Shown: positions 7,070 to 15,297, numbered from the stretch's first letter. The stretch: DNA of 32,352 bases from Chloroflexota bacterium (GCA_019873685.1 JAIOAT010000046.1:1-32352), one strand, 5' to 3'. The notes: generated by a model from the letters alone, not told the origin. Numbers and translations: made by a program.

Positions 7070-8986
7070 ATGGCCCGCCGTGCGCTGTCCGGCGGCTGGA
7101 TGCCGTTTCTGGCGGCGCTGGCCGCCCTGCTGATCGTCTACCTGCCTACCGTGCAGACTATCCCGGCTGGTTCCGGCCATTACACCATGCTGGACACCGG
7201 CGAGACGCAGATCGTGCTCAACGTCTGGGGCACGCTGCATGCCACCGGCTACCCGCTGTACGTCATGACGGGTAGTGCGCTGGTGGCGGCGCTGCGGCTG
7301 CTCGGCGTCAGCCCGGCGACCGCGCCGGCGCTGGTCTCCCTGCTGTGGGGGGTGCTGGCGCTGGCGGTCTTCTATGCCCTGCTGCGTCACCTGACCGGGC
7401 GGAGGTGGGCATCCGCCATTGTCATCGTGCTGTTCGGCCTGACGCGCACGGTCTGGATTCACCATGTCATCGCCGAGATTTACACGTTTGGGCTGCTGAT
7501 CCTGGTCGGGTTGCTGGCGCTGGCCCTGTGGCGCGCGCCGGTGCGGGGGCGCATCCTGTGGCTGGCCCTGCTGGGCGGGATTGGCGTCGGACATCATCGC
7601 GCCCTGGCCTTTGCCGCCCCGGCCCTGATCGTCGCTGCCTGGCCGGCGCTCTGGCGCGGCGACTCCGGCAATCCCTCCCCAGTGTCGCAGCGCGATGGGA
7701 TCGCCCGGCTGGCGCGGCTGGCGGTGGCAGGGTTGCCGCTGGCGGCGGCAGGCGTCTTCCTGCCGTACCTCTACCTGTGGGCGCGGGCCAGGGTTGGCGC
7801 GGCCTGGGTCTACGGCGATCCGTCGACGCTAGCCGGGCTGTGGGCGCAGTTCAGCGGGGAAGAAGCCGGGCGTTACATCGGTCTGCCGGGGACATGGGAA
7901 GCCCTGCAGGCCAATCTGGCGCTGGTCAACGGCGTGCTGCTGACCGATCTGACCCTGCCGGGTGTGCTGGCCGGGCTGGCCGGGTTATGCATCGCCCTGC
8001 GGGAACCGCGCCAGCGCCGGGCGGCGGTCGCCCTGCTGCTGAACGCCGCAGTGCCCTACGCCTTTCACGTGTTCTTCTACCGGGACGTGCTTTCCGCGCT
8101 GATCCTGCCGGTGCTGGTCTCGGTGGCGGCGGGCTGGCTGTTGCTGGCTGACCGTTTGCTACGCCTCGCCGCGGAGCGCCCGGCGGGCTGGACGCGGCTG
8201 ATCCCGGCCAGCCTGCTGGCGGCAGCAGCGCTGGCGGCGGTACTCCTGCTGCGGGCAAACGGCCCGTTCATCGCCGCGCTGGTGAGCGATCCCGCCGGGC
8301 TGAAAGCCATCGCCACGGCGGAAGGCACGCCGCCCGGCGCAACGCTGATGATCCCCTGGGGCGTGCAGTACTTTGCCGTCAGGTTTGCGCAGGATGTTGA
8401 TCCGGCGCTGGCGCCCGGTCTGCGTGATGTGCGGGTCGTCGACCACCGTACTGACCTGCTGGCGCTGGCGCGGGACGGCGTGCTGGTCGTTCCCGCGGAG
8501 ACACTGTGGAACCAGCCGCCCGCCTGGTGGGAGGCGCGGCTGGGCCAGCCGCCGGTCGCTCAGGCTGCCGCGCCGGGCCTGGTGCAGATCGGCCTGACGC
8601 CGGGGCGCATCGCCGACCCGCCGGATTCTTTCGGCCCCGCGGCAGAACGGATCACCTGCACTGCCAGGCGGGTGATCCTGGAGGTGACATGGTACACGCC
8701 GGAGACACCCGGCGAAGACCTCAGCGTGTTCGTCCACGCGCTGGACGCGAACGGGACGATCCTCGCCCAGGCTGACCAGATCGCGCCGGTCTATGGCTGG
8801 CGGCCGCTGACGACCTGGCGAGCAGGCGAGGCCGTGCGCGATGTCTACGCCCTGGACGCCGACCCGGCAACCGTGCGTCAGGTGCGCTACGGCCTGTACC
8901 GGATCACCACCAACGGCTTTGAAAACGTCCACACGTACGCGGTGGAGGTGAACTGCCCGCAGGGTGGAGCAAGTTCGCGGTCTTGA
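7070..8986 (+). CDS. DUF2723 (TMEM260-like) membrane glycosyltransferase
   Basis: The 638-residue polytopic protein fits the DUF2723 family, related to GT-C/protein O-mannosyltransferase enzymes that use lipid-linked sugars outside the membrane. The first external loop carries the acidic motif LDTGETQ (D42, E45) followed by H57 and TGYPLY (59-64); a second conserved acidic residue occurs in HHVIAEIYTF (E136), and GVGHHRALAF follows. About ten hydrophobic segments span residues 12-400. The last 230 residues are hydrophilic and probably extracytoplasmic. ATG at 7070 has TGAGG upstream; an in-frame TTG two codons earlier is less likely. Acceptor and donor are unknown. It is followed, after 146 bases, by a GH1 glycosidase gene, which may or may not be functionally linked. 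Confidence 0.87.
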   Translation: MARRALSGGWMPFLAALAALLIVYLPTVQTIPAGSGHYTMLDTGETQIVLNVWGTLHATGYPLYVMTGSALVAALRLLGVSPATAPALVSLLWGVLALAVFYALLRHLTGRRWASAIVIVLFGLTRTVWIHHVIAEIYTFGLLILVGLLALALWRAPVRGRILWLALLGGIGVGHHRALAFAAPALIVAAWPALWRGDSGNPSPVSQRDGIARLARLAVAGLPLAAAGVFLPYLYLWARARVGAAWVYGDPSTLAGLWAQFSGEEAGRYIGLPGTWEALQANLALVNGVLLTDLTLPGVLAGLAGLCIALREPRQRRAAVALLLNAAVPYAFHVFFYRDVLSALILPVLVSVAAGWLLLADRLLRLAAERPAGWTRLIPASLLAAAALAAVLLLRANGPFIAALVSDPAGLKAIATAEGTPPGATLMIPWGVQYFAVRFAQDVDPALAPGLRDVRVVDHRTDLLALARDGVLVVPAETLWNQPPAWWEARLGQPPVAQAAAPGLVQIGLTPGRIADPPDSFGPAAERITCTARRVILEVTWYTPETPGEDLSVFVHALDANGTILAQADQIAPVYGWRPLTTWRAGEAVRDVYALDADPATVRQVRYGLYRITTNGFENVHTYAVEVNCPQGGASSRS

Positions 8987-9067
8987 GTTCTGGCGCGGCG
9001 TGCGGGGTGCTGGGCGGCTTCTGTTGCGGGGGCGGAGCAGGCGCTCACAACCCCGGCGAGTAGGCGG

Positions 9068-9073
9068 TATGAT
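9068..9073 (+). promoter_or_regulatory. possible -10 of the GH1 gene
   Basis: TATGAT lies 60 bases before the proposed ATG in a short intergenic gap, without a recognisable -35. Confidence 0.3.
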
Positions 9074-9132
9074 CGGCGCTGATCTGCGCCTGTCTTGAGG
9101 GCGCTGCGGTGATCGGGAGGTGGAAAGATATT

Positions 9133-10491
9133 ATGCGCGACAGGTTGCAGGCCGAACTGCACTTCCCGCCGGGCTTCCTGTGGGGCACGGCGACCGCCGC
9201 CCATCAAGTAGAGGGCGGCAATCGCAACAACTGGTCCGCCTGGGAAGCTCTGGGCGGCGGGCGCATCTTTGGGGATCACGTCAGCGGGCGGGCCTGCGAG
9301 TGGTGGGATGGCCGCGCCGAGGAGGACTTCGCCCGCGCCGCGTCCCTGCATAATAACGCCCTGCGTCTGTCGGTTGAATGGAGCCGCATTGAACCGGAGC
9401 CGGGCCGCTGGGACACCGCGGCGCTGGAGCGTTACCGGGCCATGCTCGATGACCTGCACGCCAGAGGGTTGGAGCCGATGGTGACACTCCACCACTTCAC
9501 CAACCCGCTGTGGCTGGAAGAACGTGGGGCCTGGCTGGATGAGGAGACTCCGCGCCTGTTCGCCCGCTTCGCGGCGAAAGTGGCGGAAGCGCTGGGCGAG
9601 CGGGTGACGCTGTGGTGCACGATCAATGAGCCGATGGTCTACGCCGCCCAGAGTTACCTGATCGGTCACTGGCCGCCCGCGCACCGCAGTCTGGACGAAA
9701 CCTTCCGTGTGGCGGCGCAACTGGTGCGCGGCCATGCCGCCGCCTACCGGGCGATCAAAGCCGTCCGGCCAGCGGCGCAGATCGGCTTCGCCAAGCACCA
9801 GATGACTGTCGCGCCCGGCACGCCGTTGATCGGGCATCTTGGCGCCGGGCTGATCCACTACCTGTTCAACGAGGCGATCTTCGGGCCGTTCAACGGGCGG
9901 CGGCTCAACTTCCTGGTGCGCTCGGTCAGCATTCCCGAAGCGCGCGGGACGCTGGACTGGATCGGGCTGCAGTATTACGCCGCCCAGCACATCTATCTGA
10001 GCAGGTCGCCCGGCGCCCGGTTGCCGCGGCTCGAGATGCGTGCGCCGGAAGGCCGGCCCCGTGGCCCGCGAGACTGGGGTGAACTCGCCCCGGAACAGAT
10101 TTTGCCGCGCCTCAAGCACCTCTATCGCCTTGTCCGCCAGCCCATCTACGTGACTGAGGCGGGCGTCCCCGATCCCGACGATAGCCTCCGGCCCGCCTAC
10201 CTGGCCCGCACGCTGCGCGCCGTGTGGCAGGCCTGCATGCACAATTACCCGGTGCGGGGCTTTTTCTTCTGGAGCCTGGTGGATAACTTCGAATGGGCGG
10301 AAGGCTACGATCCGCGCTATCGCTTTGGCCTGTACGGGGTGGACTTCCAGACGCAGGAGCGCACAGAACGCCGCAGCGCCCGGCTGTACCGCGCCGTATG
10401 CGCGGCCAACGCCCTGACTGCCGCCATCGTCCGCGAGCACGCGCCGGAAGCCTTCGACGTCATCTTTCCCACTCCGCAGCCGGTCGAATGA
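9133..10491 (+). CDS. glycoside hydrolase family 1 (beta-glucosidase-like)
   Basis: The 452-residue protein is a GH1 retaining beta-glycosidase with a TIM barrel. Marks are the N-terminal FPPGFLWGTATAAHQVEGG, the acid/base E166 in CTINEP, the nucleophile E342 in YVTEAGV, and the aglycone/glycone region WSLVDNFEWAEGY with RFGLYGVDF. The usual TENG around the nucleophile is TEAG here. There is no signal peptide, so it should act in the cytoplasm on imported or internal glycosides. I prefer the ATG at 9133 with GGGAGGTGG upstream; an in-frame GTG at 9109 would add 8 residues. Substrate range is not readable from the sequence. Confidence 0.94.
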   Translation: MRDRLQAELHFPPGFLWGTATAAHQVEGGNRNNWSAWEALGGGRIFGDHVSGRACEWWDGRAEEDFARAASLHNNALRLSVEWSRIEPEPGRWDTAALERYRAMLDDLHARGLEPMVTLHHFTNPLWLEERGAWLDEETPRLFARFAAKVAEALGERVTLWCTINEPMVYAAQSYLIGHWPPAHRSLDETFRVAAQLVRGHAAAYRAIKAVRPAAQIGFAKHQMTVAPGTPLIGHLGAGLIHYLFNEAIFGPFNGRRLNFLVRSVSIPEARGTLDWIGLQYYAAQHIYLSRSPGARLPRLEMRAPEGRPRGPRDWGELAPEQILPRLKHLYRLVRQPIYVTEAGVPDPDDSLRPAYLARTLRAVWQACMHNYPVRGFFFWSLVDNFEWAEGYDPRYRFGLYGVDFQTQERTERRSARLYRAVCAANALTAAIVREHAPEAFDVIFPTPQPVE

Positions 10492-10534
10492 GCCGCTGAC
10501 CAGGCAGCTTCATCGTTGCCGAGGAGCCTGAACC

Positions 10535-10840
10535 ATGGATGTAGAACTGCTGTACTTTGACGGCTGCCCTTCCTGGCGGGTGGCGCTGGAGGAGCTGCGC
10601 GCTGCGCTGGACGAGCTGGCGATCCAGGCGCAGGTGAGGCTGGTGCGTGTGGAAACCGACGAGCAGGCCCAGGCGACTCGCTTTCAGGGATCGCCGACGA
10701 TTCGCGTCAACGGCGCTGACCTGTTCCCGATGGGGCACGCCCGGTATGCGCTGGGCTGCCGCGTCTATGCTACGCCGGGAGGACTGCGCGGGTGGCCGGA
10801 TCGGGCCATGATCGCGGCGGCGCTGCGCCAGAGCCGCTGA
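10535..10840 (+). CDS. small thioredoxin-like (DF-family) protein
   Basis: The 101-residue protein has a thioredoxin-like outline: first strand VELLYFDGCPSW with Cys11, a helix, a second strand QVRLVRVE, the cis-Pro-type GSPTIRVNG near 52-60, and a second Cys (C75) in LGCRVY. It resembles the family named DF family (seleno)protein, in which the first Cys may be Sec; here it is an ordinary TGC codon. A redox role is inferred from the fold. GAGGAG lies upstream of the ATG. It follows the GH1 gene by 43 bases and may be co-transcribed with it. Confidence 0.7.
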   Translation: MDVELLYFDGCPSWRVALEELRAALDELAIQAQVRLVRVETDEQAQATRFQGSPTIRVNGADLFPMGHARYALGCRVYATPGGLRGWPDRAMIAAALRQSR

Positions 10841-10867
10841 GGGCTGAGAGCTGATTGCCCTCAGCGG
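10834..10867. terminator. inverted repeat containing both convergent stop codons
   Basis: A perfect 10-bp inverted repeat (10834-10843 with 10858-10867) has a 14-base loop. The TGA of the plus-strand gene (10838-10840) and the TGA of the minus-strand PHP gene (10861-10863) lie in opposite arms. There is no T-run on either side, so terminator function is only probable. Confidence 0.5.
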
Positions 10868-11700
10868 TAACGCTCCAGGCGGGCCAGAATCTGATCGATG
10901 CAATCCGGCGGCACGCGCTGGCGTCCCAGCCGGATTGTGCCGTCGGCTTCCGGGCGGTGGAAGTCGCTGCCGCCGGTCATGATCAGGCCGTAACGCCGGG
11001 CAGCGACCCGCGCATCCCGCGTGAAGATCGGGCTGTGATCGGGGTAGTAGACTTCCAGGCCGTCCAGCCCGGCGTCAACCCACCTGCCAAGCCGGGCGGC
11101 GTAATCCCTGACCCGAATCGGATGGGCCAATACCGCCACGCCCCCGGCCGCATGGATCAGGGCGATGGCCTCTTCAATGGGCAATGGGAGATGGGGGACG
11201 TACGCCGGGCCGCCATTGCCGATGTAGCGATCGAACGCCTCCTGCATCGTGTGGACATGCCCGGCTTCCAGCAGGGCCTGGGCGATGTGCGGGCGGGCAA
11301 CCGCTCCGCCCGCGGCTAGGGCATAAACGCGCTCCAGGGAGATTGGCGCGCCCAGCGCGGCCAGGCGGGTGGCTATTTGCTCCGCGCGATCGCGGCGAGC
11401 CGAACGCAACAGGCGCAGCCGCGCTTCAAAGGCGCTGTCGGCAGGGTCCACGCCATAACCCAGCAGATCGATCGCTTCGCCGTCTGGCTGCATGGTGGAC
11501 AGTTCCACCCCTGCCAGAACCAGCAGGCGGCTGCCGGAGGCGGCTTCCAGCGCCTCCGGTAGACCGGCGGTAGTATCGTGATCGGTCAGGGCGATGGCGT
11601 CCAGGCGGTGGCGTAGAGCCAGCATAACAACCTCCGATGGCCGGAATTCGCCATCGGAGGCGGTACTGTGGACGTGCAGATCAATGCGGTTGAGGGGCAT
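10861..11700 (-). CDS. PHP-domain phosphoesterase (RNase AM/YciV-like)
   Basis: The 279-residue protein has all metal motifs of a stand-alone PHP domain: DLHVHSTASDG (H9, H11, D16), ALTDHDT (D40, H41), GVELS (E66), the mid-chain region VLAHP, and the C-terminal GGSDFH. Length and layout match the YciV/RNase AM and 3',5'-nucleotide bisphosphate phosphatase group, which act in the cytoplasm with a trinuclear metal centre on 5' ends of RNA or on pAp. The exact substrate is not fixed by sequence. It is 35 bases downstream of spoVS on the same strand, so likely in the same transcript. Confidence 0.9.
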   Translation of the reverse strand: MPLNRIDLHVHSTASDGEFRPSEVVMLALRHRLDAIALTDHDTTAGLPEALEAASGSRLLVLAGVELSTMQPDGEAIDLLGYGVDPADSAFEARLRLLRSARRDRAEQIATRLAALGAPISLERVYALAAGGAVARPHIAQALLEAGHVHTMQEAFDRYIGNGGPAYVPHLPLPIEEAIALIHAAGGVAVLAHPIRVRDYAARLGRWVDAGLDGLEVYYPDHSPIFTRDARVAARRYGLIMTGGSDFHRPEADGTIRLGRQRVPPDCIDQILARLERYR

Positions 11701-11735
11701 GGCAGGAGACGCAACTGGCGACAGCGGCGCGCCGC

Positions 11736-12047
11736 CTAGCGTGTCTCAACAACCATGCGGATGGCGGTACGCTCCTGCCCGTCGATGGAGGTCTCGGTGA
11801 AGTACGGCACAAAAACCACGTCGATGCCGTCTTCAGCCAGATACCCGCGGGCGATGGCCATGGCCTTGACGGCCTGGTTGACCGCCCCGGCGCCGATGGC
11901 CTGCACCTCAGCCCGGCTGTGCTCACGGATTACCCCGGCGATAGCGCCGGCGACCGCTGTCGAACGCGAACGGGCGGAGACTTTGATTACGTCAACCTGC
12001 GAATGTTCCATGGGTGGGGCGGACGAGTCGGATGCAGGGGTTTGCAT
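11736..12047 (-). CDS. spoVS: stage V sporulation protein S
   Basis: The 103-residue protein is SpoVS, an Alba-like small DNA/RNA-binding protein. It matches along almost the whole length: VIKVSARSRSTAVAGAIAG, REHSRAEVQAIGAGAVNQA, AIARGYLAEDGIDVVFVPYF and a C-terminal ERTAIRMVVE. Residues 1-16 (MQTPASDSSAPPMEHS) form a short extension. The ATG at 12047 has AAGGAAG in good position; an alternative ATG at 12011 is closer to the usual start. SpoVS occurs widely in non-sporulating phyla too, so it does not imply spores. It is divergent from dnaA. Confidence 0.96.
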   Translation of the reverse strand: MQTPASDSSAPPMEHSQVDVIKVSARSRSTAVAGAIAGVIREHSRAEVQAIGAGAVNQAVKAMAIARGYLAEDGIDVVFVPYFTETSIDGQERTAIRMVVETR

Positions 12048-12098
12048 GGCTGGCTTCCTTGTGCAAGAAATGGCTCGCGAGAGGTTGAATGTAAGCTT

Positions 12099-12126
12099 AT
12101 TGTACTGGAATTCACAGGCCGTTCAA
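12099..12126 (-). promoter_or_regulatory. promoter of spoVS
   Basis: On the minus strand TTGAAC (12121-12126) and TACAAT (12099-12104) are spaced by 16 bases, about 50 bases upstream of the ATG. Confidence 0.55.
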
Positions 12127-12162
12127 CGCGATTTACCTGAAGACGTGACAAATGGCCACTTT

Positions 12163-12222
12163 ACTATACGACGATAGTCCCCCCTGTGACAGGCCCCGGT
12201 TCCTGCCTGACTAATAAGGCAG
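12163..12222. promoter_or_regulatory. cluster of three dyads between spoVS and dnaA
   Basis: The 440-base gap between spoVS and dnaA starts holds three short dyads in 60 bases: ACTAT-6-ATAGT (12163-12178), CCTGT-1-ACAGG (12183-12193) and CTGCCT-8-AGGCAG (12203-12222). They lie between the two divergent promoters and could be operators. I see no TTATCCACA-type DnaA boxes in the gap. Confidence 0.3.
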
Positions 12223-12250
12223 CCCGCGCCCGGCGCTCGCCTGGCGTTGG

Positions 12251-12279
12251 TTGAGGGGGTAGAGACTCTCTGCTACAAT
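12251..12279 (+). promoter_or_regulatory. promoter of dnaA
   Basis: TTGAGG (12251-12256), a 17-base spacer ending in TGC, and TACAAT (12274-12279) form a two-box plus extended -10 promoter. The transcript would have a leader of about 200 bases before the proposed ATG. Confidence 0.65.
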
Positions 12280-12488
12280 GAAAAATGCACCAGCGCCGCA
12301 GGGACACAATGCAGCGATCGTCTGGCCGCCCGACCGGGTGCCAGAACCCGACTCCGGGAGGGGGAGAGCGCCCGGCGCTCTATTGTCGCAACCACGCAGG
12401 CGATGTGATTCACCCGCAGATTGGTTCGCGTTTGCGCCGGGAGCTGACCGCGGGGCGGGTTAGCGGAGAGGTTGAAGCAGGGGGCAGC

Positions 12489-13847
12489 ATGAGCAAAGCG
12501 ACCATGACCGCCCAGGACGCCTGGCAGGCCACCCTTGGGCAGCTTGAACTACAGCTCAACCGGGCGACGTTTGAGACCTGGGTCAAAGGCGCCCGGTTGC
12601 TGGCCTATGAGGATGGCTCGTTCATCGTCAGCGTCCGCAATGCTTATGTCAAATCGTGGCTGGAAAAGCGACTCTACAGCTCAATCCGCCGCACGCTGGC
12701 TGATCTGTTCGGGCGCTCGGTTGAGGTGCGCTTTGTGGTCTACGACCCGCTGGAAGAGCCGGTTGATCTGGGGCCGCTGTGGCCCGAAGACGAGCCGGAG
12801 CTAGGCGCCGCCCCCGGCGAACAGTCCTACGAAACCAACCTCAACCCGCGCTATGTCTTTGAATCCTTCGTCGTCGGCAGCAGCAATCAGCTGGCCCACG
12901 CCGCGGCGATGGCCGTGGCTGATCATCCCGGCAGCGCCTACAACCCGCTGTTCATCTACGGCGATGTCGGGCTGGGCAAGACTCACCTGCTGCACGCCAT
13001 CGGCAATGCTTGCCGCGCACGCGGGCTGCGCGCCCTCTACACCTCTTCCGAACAGTTCACCAACGAACTGATCGATTCTATCCGCGCCCAGAACACCGCT
13101 GCCTTCCGCAACCGCTACCGCATGGTGGATGTCCTGCTGGTGGACGACATCCAGTTCATCGCTGGCAAGGACAGCACGCAGGAGGAGTTCTTCCACACCT
13201 TCAACGCGCTGCACAGCGCCAACAGCCAGATCGTGCTGGCCAGCGATCGCCGCCCGCGGGCAATGGCCACGCTGGAAGAACGGCTGCGTTCCCGCTTTGA
13301 ATGGGGTCTGATCGTTGACATTCAGCCGCCCGACCTGGAGATGCGCATCGCTATCCTCAACGACAAGGCCGAACAGCAGGGCGTTCACCTGCCGGAGGCG
13401 CTGGCCGAATTGATCGCTAACCAGGTGCGGGGCAACATCCGCGAGCTGGAGGGCGTGCTGACCCAGATTCTGGCTCAGGCGCGCCTGGCGCATGTCCCGC
13501 TTTCCGATGAGCTGGCTCGCCGTGTCCTGCGGGAGTTCCGTGCTCCGCGCCGCGTCCATACCGTCGATACAGTGCTGGAGGTCACCGCCGCCTTCCACAA
13601 CCTGACGGTGGAGGACCTGATCGGCCCGCGCCGCACCAAGAAGATCGCCATTGCCCGCCAGCAGGCCATGTACCTGGCGCGGGAAGCTACAGAAGCCTCC
13701 CTGCCGCAGATCGGGGCGATCATGGGCGGGCGCGATCACACCACCGTCATGCATGGCTGCGCCAAGATCGCCGAACTCCTGGAATCGGATGAGGAGATGC
13801 GGCAGGAGATCAAGCAGCTCCGCCTGCGCCTGTTTGAGGGCGACTGA
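12489..13847 (+). CDS. dnaA: chromosomal replication initiator protein DnaA
   Basis: The 452-residue protein is DnaA. Domain I is at about 10-85 (AWQATLGQLELQLNRATFETW), domain II is short (about 86-115), and the AAA+ domain III runs from NLNPRYVFESFVVGSSN. Walker A is GDVGLGKTH (158-166), Walker B LLVDDIQF (216-223), and the sensor/arginine-finger region has LEERLRSRFEWG. Domain IV ends with SLPQIGAIMGGRDHTTVMHG, the DnaA-box-binding signature. The ATG at 12489 follows GGGGGCAGC; the frame is open back to 12285, but that extension is low in DnaA-like features and begins only 5 bases after the -10. No dnaN follows; the next gene is convergent. Confidence 0.96.
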   Translation: MSKATMTAQDAWQATLGQLELQLNRATFETWVKGARLLAYEDGSFIVSVRNAYVKSWLEKRLYSSIRRTLADLFGRSVEVRFVVYDPLEEPVDLGPLWPEDEPELGAAPGEQSYETNLNPRYVFESFVVGSSNQLAHAAAMAVADHPGSAYNPLFIYGDVGLGKTHLLHAIGNACRARGLRALYTSSEQFTNELIDSIRAQNTAAFRNRYRMVDVLLVDDIQFIAGKDSTQEEFFHTFNALHSANSQIVLASDRRPRAMATLEERLRSRFEWGLIVDIQPPDLEMRIAILNDKAEQQGVHLPEALAELIANQVRGNIRELEGVLTQILAQARLAHVPLSDELARRVLREFRAPRRVHTVDTVLEVTAAFHNLTVEDLIGPRRTKKIAIARQQAMYLAREATEASLPQIGAIMGGRDHTTVMHGCAKIAELLESDEEMRQEIKQLRLRLFEGD

Positions 13848-13867
13848 TCGCCGGGAACCGCTCGCTG

Positions 13868-14635
13868 CTAGCCAGGCGGGCCGGCGCGCCGCAGCCGTTC
13901 GATGGTGAAGTCGCGGGCCGGGCTACTGCTGGCCTGCAGGGCGGCGATGGTCGCCTCGACGTCGTAAGCCACGCGGCGGATGTCCACGTTCGCCGCCCCA
14001 TCGGCGAAGGTCACCAGGGCATAAGAAGCTCGCTGGTCGCCGTCGAACGGCATGCCGACGCTGCCGGGGTTGACAAAGCGCCAGGTCCCCAGGTCGCGGT
14101 CCATCGACCGGTGGGTATGCCCGCCGAAGGCCAGCCGTCCCTCGCGGTCAAGCAGAGCGTCCAGCAACAGATCATCGGGTGTGTAGGGCAACAACACCAT
14201 CTCATCATCGCCCGGCCCGGCATGGAAGCCGACCACCGGCCCGTAACCGGGGACGTCCAGCGCCAGGTCTGTGCCCAGGCGATCCAGGTATTCGGCGGCT
14301 TCGCCGTCGAGTTGCTGCGCCGTCCAGCCAAAAGCGGCGTCGCGGCCCATCATCTGCCGGACGTGCGCGGCCCAGGTGGCGGCGGTAGGGCGCTCAGCGT
14401 GGGGGCGCGCCCCGGTGGTAACGTAGCGGTCGGTATTGCCCCGGATGACTTTGGTCCGCTCAGCCGGCAGGGCGCGGATGACGGCCAGACATTCCGCTGG
14501 CTGCGGGCCAAAGGCGACCAGATCGCCCAGTATCCAGGTCAGGTCAGCGCCGCCAGCAGTCTGCAGGTCGGCCAGCACCGCTTCCAGGGCGGCCAGATTC
14601 CCGTGAATATCTGAAAGCACAGCCAGGCGCATCAT
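13868..14635 (-). CDS. calcineurin-like metallophosphoesterase (YfcE/MJ0936-like)
   Basis: The 255-residue protein has the full dinuclear-metal phosphoesterase signature: SDIHGN (D9, H11), GDLVAFGP (D38), GNTD (N67), a VGFHAGPGDDE segment with the mid-chain His, and GGHTHR near 165. The last 60 residues are an extra region after the core. Such proteins hydrolyse phosphodiesters or phosphomonoesters (some act on cyclic nucleotides or nucleotidyl adducts); the substrate is unknown. Two adjacent ATG codons (14635, 14632) both have AGGAG upstream. It converges on dnaA with a 20-base gap. Confidence 0.92.
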   Translation of the reverse strand: MMRLAVLSDIHGNLAALEAVLADLQTAGGADLTWILGDLVAFGPQPAECLAVIRALPAERTKVIRGNTDRYVTTGARPHAERPTAATWAAHVRQMMGRDAAFGWTAQQLDGEAAEYLDRLGTDLALDVPGYGPVVGFHAGPGDDEMVLLPYTPDDLLLDALLDREGRLAFGGHTHRSMDRDLGTWRFVNPGSVGMPFDGDQRASYALVTFADGAANVDIRRVAYDVEATIAALQASSSPARDFTIERLRRAGPPG

Positions 14636-14679
14636 GATCGGCTCCTGTGACTCCTGTGAATTACCCGGCAACAGGGGCG

Positions 14680-14685
14680 ATTATA
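14680..14685 (-). promoter_or_regulatory. -10 hexamer of the phosphoesterase gene
   Basis: A perfect TATAAT on the minus strand (context CGGGTATAATCGCC) lies 45 bases upstream of the start. No -35 is clear. Confidence 0.55.
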
Positions 14686-14964
14686 CCCGAAACGGACGGG
14701 GTGGATTGATCGCCGCCCGGTCGATCGGGCATCGGCTTCCCCTTCAGAGGCCCCACATAGTGCGAATACTCAAAGACTTCCGGCTACAGGCGCGCCAGCG
14801 CGTTCATCGTTGACGATAATGACGCCTTTTGAGGAGACCCGGCTATCGGTCACCCTGAACGCCGTTGGCAGAAAGCCACAGCTTGCAGGAACAGTTCTCA
14901 AACAGCCTCTGAGGAAGATTACCCGCGCCCCGTCTTGCCGCCGCTTTTGCCGGATTTTGCGCTG
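14686..14964. other. divergent intergenic region upstream of the MutL-like operon
   Basis: About 280 bases hold no convincing gene. The only visible structure is a small palindrome ATCGT-TG-ACGAT at 14806-14817. A 55-codon open frame from 14819 lacks a ribosome binding site and family features. Confidence 0.4.
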
Positions 14965-14973
14965 TGCTATACT
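14965..14973 (+). promoter_or_regulatory. extended -10 promoter of the MutL-like operon
   Basis: TGC-TATACT (context TGTGCTATACTGAT) is a full extended -10. The first ATG of the operon begins 9 bases after the hexamer, so transcription should start within a few bases of the start codon. Confidence 0.65.
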
Positions 14974-14982
14974 GATCGCGAT

Positions 14983-15297
14983 ATGAGCAGCGAAACCGAC
15001 CGCGCCGCATGGCGCATGCGCTGGGAAAACCGCCTGGCTGGCTGGGGAGAGCGGTTGCGCGCCTGGGGGCTGGATGGGCTGGTGGCGGCGTTGCTGGAGG
15101 CCGCTGAGCCGCTTGGCCCGCTGGGGGCGCAGGTGCTCTATGTGGCCCAGCCCGCGCTGGGCGTCTTTCTCCCGGCGGAGTCGGTTGGGCGCTGGGCGCG
15201 CGCGCTGGAGGACCCGGCCACGCTGGCCTGGCTACGCGCCGGCCTGAACGCGGCGAATCCGGATGAGGAAGGGCCGTCTGATGGACCCGCTGACTAG
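14983..15297 (+). CDS. 104-aa protein of unknown function, first gene of operon
   Basis: The 104-residue product starts MSSETDRAAWRMRWENRLAG and is a soluble, helical protein: an Arg/Trp-rich N-terminus, then LDGLVAALLEAAEPLGPLGAQVLYVAQPAL and an acidic tail. I do not recognise a family. The sentence-like pattern (helix, short hydrophobic segment around LGAQVLYVAQPALGVFLP, helix) could pack against a membrane protein. There is no Shine-Dalgarno upstream and the ATG is almost at the predicted transcript start, so it may be translated leaderless. Its last 17 bases overlap the next gene, showing operon membership and likely coupling. Confidence 0.72.
   Translation: MSSETDRAAWRMRWENRLAGWGERLRAWGLDGLVAALLEAAEPLGPLGAQVLYVAQPALGVFLPAESVGRWARALEDPATLAWLRAGLNAANPDEEGPSDGPAD

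Noticed and set aside
8887..10440. 517-codon minus-strand frame opposite the GH1 gene
   Set aside because: It is antisense to an intact GH1 enzyme and its sequence has the look of a GC-codon shadow.
12285..12488. 68-residue N-terminal extension of DnaA
   Set aside because: The ATG at 12285 is 5 bases after the -10 hexamer and the extension has no DnaA-like sequence; domain I begins after ATG 12489.
12048..12488. Replication origin upstream of dnaA
   Set aside because: I found no DnaA-box cluster or AT-rich unwinding region here, so I do not annotate an origin.
14819..14985. 55-codon open frame ahead of the MutL-like operon
   Set aside because: No ribosome binding site, basic odd composition, and it runs through the operon promoter.
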